Part shown: positions 7,842 through 10,967 of the stretch, in pieces | Layout: every line of letters begins with the position of its first letter | Numbering within the stretch: the stretch's first letter is position 1 | Assembly: GCA_964384675.1 (NCBI GenBank) | Contig: CAYLNK010000232.1 | Coordinates: 1-10,967 of the forward strand | DNA length: 10,967 nt | Reading direction: 5' to 3' | DNA from: CAYLNK01 sp964384675 | GTDB taxonomy: Bacteria; Acidobacteriota; Thermoanaerobaculia; UBA5066 | The notes under the pieces: generated by a model | What the model was told of the DNA's origin: nothing | Database searches by the model: none | The model's input: the letters and a program-made list of their open reading frames with translations, nothing else | Position numbers and translations under genes: made by a program

Positions 7842-9218
7842 ATGTTCAAGAAGGTCCTCGTCTCGAACCGCGGCGAGATCGCGCTGCGGATCATCGCGGC
7901 CTGCAAGGAGCTGGGTATCGCCACGGTCGCCGTGCACTCCGAGGCCGACCGCGACTCGCTCCACGTGAGGGCGGCCGACGAGTCGGTCTGCATCGGGCCG
8001 AACGCGCCCTCCGGCTCCTATCTCAACATCACCTCCATCGTGGCCGCAGCCGAGATCACGGGCGCCGACGCGGTCCATCCGGGGTACGGCTTCCTGGCCG
8101 AGAACGCCCATTTCGCCGAGATCCTGGAGGAGGTGGGGCTCACCTGGATCGGACCGTCTCCCGACGCCATCCGGCGGATGGGCGACAAGTCCGTCGCCAA
8201 GTCCACCGTCAGGAAGGTCGGCGTGCCCACGGTGCCCGGCAGCTCCGGTCCCCTCGATTCGATCGAGGACGCGCTCAACCTCGCCGAGCGGATCGGGTAC
8301 CCCGTCCTCCTCAAGGCCGTGGCCGGGGGCGGCGGGCGCGGGATGCGTGTGGCCCGCAACGACAAGGAGCTCGCCGCGTCGTTCGAGCTCGCCACGTCCG
8401 AGGCCGAGCGGGCATTCGGGAACGGCTCGGTCTACCTGGAGAAGTACCTCGCCGAGCCCCGGCACATCGAGATCCAGATCTTCGGTGACCGGCACGGACG
8501 GATCGTGCACCTGGGGGAGCGCGAGTGCTCGCTCCAGCGGCGCCACCAGAAGGTCCTCGAGGAGTCGCCCTCCCCGGCGATGACCGCGGACCTGCGCGAG
8601 CGGATGGGCGCCGCCGCCATCGCGGCGGCCGAGGCGGTGAGCTACGTCGGGGCCGGGACGGTGGAGTTCCTTCTCGATCAGGACGGCTCTTTCTACTTCA
8701 TGGAGATGAACACCCGGATCCAGGTCGAGCACCCGGTGACCGAGATGGTGACCGGCTTCGACCTCGTCAAGGAGCAGATACGCGTCGCCGCGGGTGAGCC
8801 GCTCTCGTTCCCGCGGGATCGGGGCGCCGGCTGGACGCCCCGCGGGCATGCGATCGAGTTCCGTGTTAACGCGGAGGATCCGGAGACGTTCGCCCCGTCC
8901 CCCGGGCTGATCACGGCCTTCCACGTCCCGGGCGGACCCGGGGTGAGGGTCGACACGGCGGCGTACTCGGGCTGGAAGATCCCGCCCTACTACGACTCCC
9001 TGATCGCCAAGCTCATCGTGCACGGACGGGACCGCGAGGAGGCGATGGCGCGGGGCAAGCGCGCGCTCGAGCTCTTCATCGTGGAAGGGGTGAGGACCAC
9101 CATCCCCCTGCACCTCAGGCTCCTCGAGAACACCGACGTACGCCGCGGGCGGATCTCGACGAAGTGGCTCGAGCGGTGGCTCGCGCGGCCCCGCGAGGCC
9201 CGGGGCGACGCGGCCTGA
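7842..9218 (+). CDS. accC: Biotin carboxylase subunit of acetyl-CoA carboxylase (AccC)
   Basis: 458 residues (449 in E. coli). It carboxylates the biotin of AccB with ATP and bicarbonate. The order is canonical: N-terminal domain starting VLVSNRGEIALRI with the HPGYGFLAENA segment; ATP-grasp domain with the glycine-rich loop AGGGGRGMR; C-terminal domain with FRVNAEDP and PPYYDSLIAKL. Residues equivalent to the E. coli catalytic and ATP/biotin-binding set are all present: Lys116, Lys158, Lys237, Glu275, Glu288, Asn290, Arg292, Glu296 and Arg341. The length and the lack of extra carboxylase domains exclude pyruvate carboxylase. No clear Shine-Dalgarno precedes the ATG, and the gap to accB is 10 bases, so translational coupling to accB is likely. 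The 3' end overlaps the probable start region of aroK. Propionyl-CoA or methylcrotonyl-CoA carboxylase subunits share this fold, but pairing with a classical AccB supports acetyl-CoA carboxylase. Confidence 0.96.
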   Translation: MFKKVLVSNRGEIALRIIAACKELGIATVAVHSEADRDSLHVRAADESVCIGPNAPSGSYLNITSIVAAAEITGADAVHPGYGFLAENAHFAEILEEVGLTWIGPSPDAIRRMGDKSVAKSTVRKVGVPTVPGSSGPLDSIEDALNLAERIGYPVLLKAVAGGGGRGMRVARNDKELAASFELATSEAERAFGNGSVYLEKYLAEPRHIEIQIFGDRHGRIVHLGERECSLQRRHQKVLEESPSPAMTADLRERMGAAAIAAAEAVSYVGAGTVEFLLDQDGSFYFMEMNTRIQVEHPVTEMVTGFDLVKEQIRVAAGEPLSFPRDRGAGWTPRGHAIEFRVNAEDPETFAPSPGLITAFHVPGGPGVRVDTAAYSGWKIPPYYDSLIAKLIVHGRDREEAMARGKRALELFIVEGVRTTIPLHLRLLENTDVRRGRISTKWLERWLARPREARGDAA

Positions 9219-9742
9219 CCGCCGGGCGGATCTACCTCGTCGGCTTCATGGGAAGCGGAAAGACCTCGGTGGGGCTCGCGCTCGCGTCCCGCCTCGGAGT
9301 CCCGTTCGTGGACCTCGACCAGGCGCTGGAGGCGATGGCGGGCCGCACGGTCCGGGAGCTCTTCGAGAAGCACGGAGAGCCGTGGTTCCGTGAACGCGAG
9401 GCCGAGCTCCTGCGCGGGACGGCGGATCTCCCCGACGCGGTGATCGCGCTCGGGGGCGGGACCTTCGTCGACCCCCGCAACGCCGAGTTCATCAGGGCCC
9501 ACGGACGCTCCGTCTTCCTCGACGTCCCGTTCGACCTGATCGCCTCGCGGCTGCAGGGAAAGAGCGCAGATCGCCCGCTCTTCCGCTCCGTCGTGGAGGC
9601 CCGAAACCTCTATGAGGCCCGAATCCCCTGCTATAACATTGCCGACAGGGCCGTTTCCGTGAGCGAAAACGATAGCGTCAACGCGGTCGCGGAGCGGCTC
9701 GAGCGGCTCCTGGGCGATGTCGCGGGCGCCGGAGGAAGCTGA
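9164..9742 (+). CDS. aroK: Shikimate kinase (AroK/AroL type)
   Basis: Phosphorylates shikimate to shikimate 3-phosphate with ATP, the fifth step of the chorismate pathway. Motifs in order: Walker A loop GFMGSGKTS; VDLD, whose last Asp binds shikimate; WFREREAELL with the conserved Arg; the shikimate-binding ALGGGTF; lid-region DRPLF; and the C-terminal RIPCYNIADRA with the adenine-side Arg and Tyr. The set is complete, so the enzyme should be active. The start is uncertain. In-frame GTGs at 9164 and 9176 overlap accC by 55 or 43 bases and would add a basic, unconserved N-terminal tail. The conserved fold begins only about residue 22 (RIYLVG). A CTG at 9215 overlaps the accC stop as CTGA and would give the expected compact N-terminus, but CTG starts are rare. 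The widest form is given. The metallophosphoesterase gene follows after 5 bases. Confidence 0.93.
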   Translation: MARAVARAAPRGPGRRGLTAGRIYLVGFMGSGKTSVGLALASRLGVPFVDLDQALEAMAGRTVRELFEKHGEPWFREREAELLRGTADLPDAVIALGGGTFVDPRNAEFIRAHGRSVFLDVPFDLIASRLQGKSADRPLFRSVVEARNLYEARIPCYNIADRAVSVSENDSVNAVAERLERLLGDVAGAGGS

Positions 9743-9747
9743 GAGCC

Positions 9748-10506
9748 GTGCGCTATCTCCTGATCTCCGACCTCCACTCGAACGACGAGGCCCTCTCGGC
9801 CGTCCTGAACCGCGTGAAGCGAAAGAAGTTCGACCGGATCGTCTGCCTGGGCGATTTCGTCGGATACGCGGCGGACCCGAACAAGGTCCTGGACCGTGTC
9901 CGCACGATGCCCCGCAGCACGGTCGCCATCCGGGGGAACCACGACAAGGTGGTGTCCGGGATCGACTCCGGCGAGATGTTCAATCCCCCGGCCCTTTACG
10001 CGGCCCGCTGGACCTCCGAGAAGCTGTCGAAGGAGAACTACGAGTTCCTCAAGCGGCTGCCGGTCGGCCCGATCGTCGTGGACGACCTCTTCGTCGTCTG
10101 CCACGGCTCGCCCCTCGACGAGGACGCCTACATCTTCTCGGACTTCGACGCCTCGATGAACTTCGTCCACATGAACCGGCTCTCACCGAGCCTCTCGATC
10201 TGCTTCTTCGGGCACAGCCACATCCCGTCGATCTTCACGCTGGAGCCGGACGGCATCCGCGTGGAAGCCGTGCGGAGCGCGCGCGCACGGCTCAAGCTGG
10301 AGCCGGGGCGGAAGTACCTGATCAACCCGGGCTCGGTGGGCCAGCCCCGGGACCGGAACCCGAAGGCGAGCTACGCGATCTTCGACGCCGACGAGGGGGT
10401 CGTCTTCTTCGATCGCGTCGCCTACGACGTCGAGTCGGCGCGGCGGAAGATCCACCGGGCCGGGCTCCCCGCGATGCTCGGCGATCGGCTCGTCATCGGG
10501 CTGTAG
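9748..10506 (+). CDS. Calcineurin-like metallophosphoesterase (YfcE/MJ0936-like group)
   Basis: 252 residues, starting at the GTG at 9748, 11 bases after GGAGGA (9731-9736). It has the full set of dinuclear-metal motifs of the calcineurin-like phosphoesterase superfamily: SDLHSN (Asp8, His10), LGDFVGYAADPN (Asp36), RGNHD (Asn64, His65), CHGSP (His119) and FFGHSHIP (His156, His158), then the closing INPGSVGQPRD strand. The GDxVGYxxDPN form is typical of small bacterial and archaeal phosphodiesterases of the MJ0936 group. The natural substrate of most members is unknown; nucleotide phosphodiesters or phosphoproteins are possible. No signal peptide is seen, so it is cytoplasmic. It lies 5 bases after aroK and is surely co-transcribed, though no functional link with shikimate or fatty acid synthesis is obvious. 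It may be the last gene of the unit, since a separate promoter appears to follow. Confidence 0.92.
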   Translation: MRYLLISDLHSNDEALSAVLNRVKRKKFDRIVCLGDFVGYAADPNKVLDRVRTMPRSTVAIRGNHDKVVSGIDSGEMFNPPALYAARWTSEKLSKENYEFLKRLPVGPIVVDDLFVVCHGSPLDEDAYIFSDFDASMNFVHMNRLSPSLSICFFGHSHIPSIFTLEPDGIRVEAVRSARARLKLEPGRKYLINPGSVGQPRDRNPKASYAIFDADEGVVFFDRVAYDVESARRKIHRAGLPAMLGDRLVIGL

Positions 10507-10530
10507 CCGTCCGCTCGGCGCGCCACGCGC

Positions 10531-10559
10531 TTGATCGGGGCCGGGCCCGCCTCTAACCT
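10531..10559 (+). promoter_or_regulatory. Candidate sigma-70-type promoter for a leaderless lipoprotein mRNA
   Basis: TTGATC (10531-10536) and TAACCT (10554-10559) are separated by exactly 17 bases. They match 4 of 6 and 3 of 6 consensus positions; the shifted hexamer TCTAAC (10552) matches 4 of 6. Transcription would start about 7 bases after the -10, which is the GTG at 10566 itself. No Shine-Dalgarno precedes that GTG, which fits leaderless translation. Confidence 0.4.
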
Positions 10560-10565
10560 GCCGGC

Positions 10566-10967
10566 GTGACCTCAAGGCGAATCGTCCTCGTGGCTGCCAT
10601 CCTGGCGGCGGCCGGGTGCTACTCGTTCGGAAACCCGTCCGGTCCTCCCCGCGGAACCTACCCGGAGCGGCTCGAGACGTTCGCCCGGCTCCTCCGGATG
10701 GAGGATCGTCGGTCCTACGAAGGCCTCCTGACGGGGCGCGCGGCCGTCTCACCCGACCCCTGGCTCCGCTCCCGCGCGGCCCTCGCGGCCGGACGGCTCC
10801 GGGACCCGGAGGCGACGCCCTACCTCCCCGTGCTGCTCCAGGACCCGGAGCCGACGGTGCGCCGCGCCGCGGCATTCGCGGCGGGGATCTCCGGCGCCTC
10901 CCGGCTCATCCGATTCCTGTGCGCGGCCCTCCACGCCGCCGACCGCGCGACGGCGGCCGCCGCGGCG
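10566..10967 (+). CDS. HEAT-repeat lipoprotein, N-terminal part (3' end outside window)
   Basis: The first 134 codons of a gene running off the right edge. The GTG start gives MTSRR, a hydrophobic stretch and a lipobox-like AAGC with the candidate lipidated Cys18, so the protein is probably exported and membrane-anchored. After a short linker come alpha-helical repeats of HEAT type: a first helix around ETFARLLRMED, then WLRSRAALAAGRLRDPEATP and LLQDPEPTVRRAAAFAAG, with the A-A-x-A-x-G-x-x-x-D spacing of HEAT/PBS-lyase repeats. HEAT arrays are protein-binding scaffolds. In some bacteria such N-terminal arrays are followed by a peptidyl-prolyl isomerase domain, which cannot be checked here. 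The coding frame is very Ala/Arg-rich, as expected at this G+C. It is separated from the upstream gene by 59 bases that hold a candidate promoter. Confidence 0.75.
   Translation, partial: MTSRRIVLVAAILAAAGCYSFGNPSGPPRGTYPERLETFARLLRMEDRRSYEGLLTGRAAVSPDPWLRSRAALAAGRLRDPEATPYLPVLLQDPEPTVRRAAAFAAGISGASRLIRFLCAALHAADRATAAAAA

Noticed and set aside
10496..10520. Possible terminator after the metallophosphoesterase gene (GGCT/AGCC around the stop).
   Set aside because: Loop of only two bases, short stem and no T-run.
9717..10556. Overlapping plus-strand frame in another phase across the metallophosphoesterase gene.
   Set aside because: Arg/Pro/Gly-rich shadow; the real frame has all phosphoesterase metal-binding motifs.

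Overview
This is a G+C-rich (roughly two thirds) bacterial chromosomal segment with every credible gene on the + strand. It suggests a Gram-negative (diderm) bacterium: it carries the C-terminal part of a type IV pilus outer-membrane secretin, several putative lipoproteins, and a bacterial-type split acetyl-CoA carboxylase (separate AccB and AccC). The mix of pilus, acetyl-CoA carboxylase and shikimate genes with TPR and roadblock regulators would fit Acidobacteriota or a similar high-GC deep lineage. That placement is an inference from style and gene order; no taxonomic marker is present.

Layout. (1) 2-1459 is the end of pilQ, cut by the left edge. (2) 1474-2034 is a small lipoprotein of unknown function, 14 bases after pilQ and with an excellent Shine-Dalgarno. 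(3) 2134-5082 is a large putative surface lipoprotein with six tandem IPT/TIG-like domains and two C-terminal Ig-like domains. A perfect 12-bp GC hairpin with a GAAA loop (5108-5135) closes this pilus-associated block. (4) 5204-7297 encodes a TPR protein with a long Pro-rich linker and a C-terminal Roadblock/LC7 (MglB-like) domain. (5) 7331-9218 is accB-accC, the first step of fatty acid synthesis. (6) 9164-9742 is aroK, overlapping the end of accC. (7) 9748-10506 is a metallophosphoesterase. (8) 10566-10967 is the start of a HEAT-repeat lipoprotein, cut by the right edge and apparently transcribed from its own promoter as a leaderless mRNA.

How the genes may work together. PilQ forms the outer-membrane gate for the pilus. 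The two lipoproteins co-oriented behind it are candidates for secretin-associated or surface accessory proteins. The TPR-Roadblock protein may tie pilus placement to a Ras-like GTPase (MglA type), because roadblock proteins regulate such GTPases in other pilus-driven bacteria. accB, accC, aroK and the phosphoesterase are tightly spaced and probably co-transcribed with or just after it, a housekeeping block. No RNA genes, CRISPR arrays, insertion sequences, phage genes or attachment sites were seen. The most unusual items are the TPR-Roadblock fusion next to the pilus genes and the repeat-rich TIG lipoprotein.
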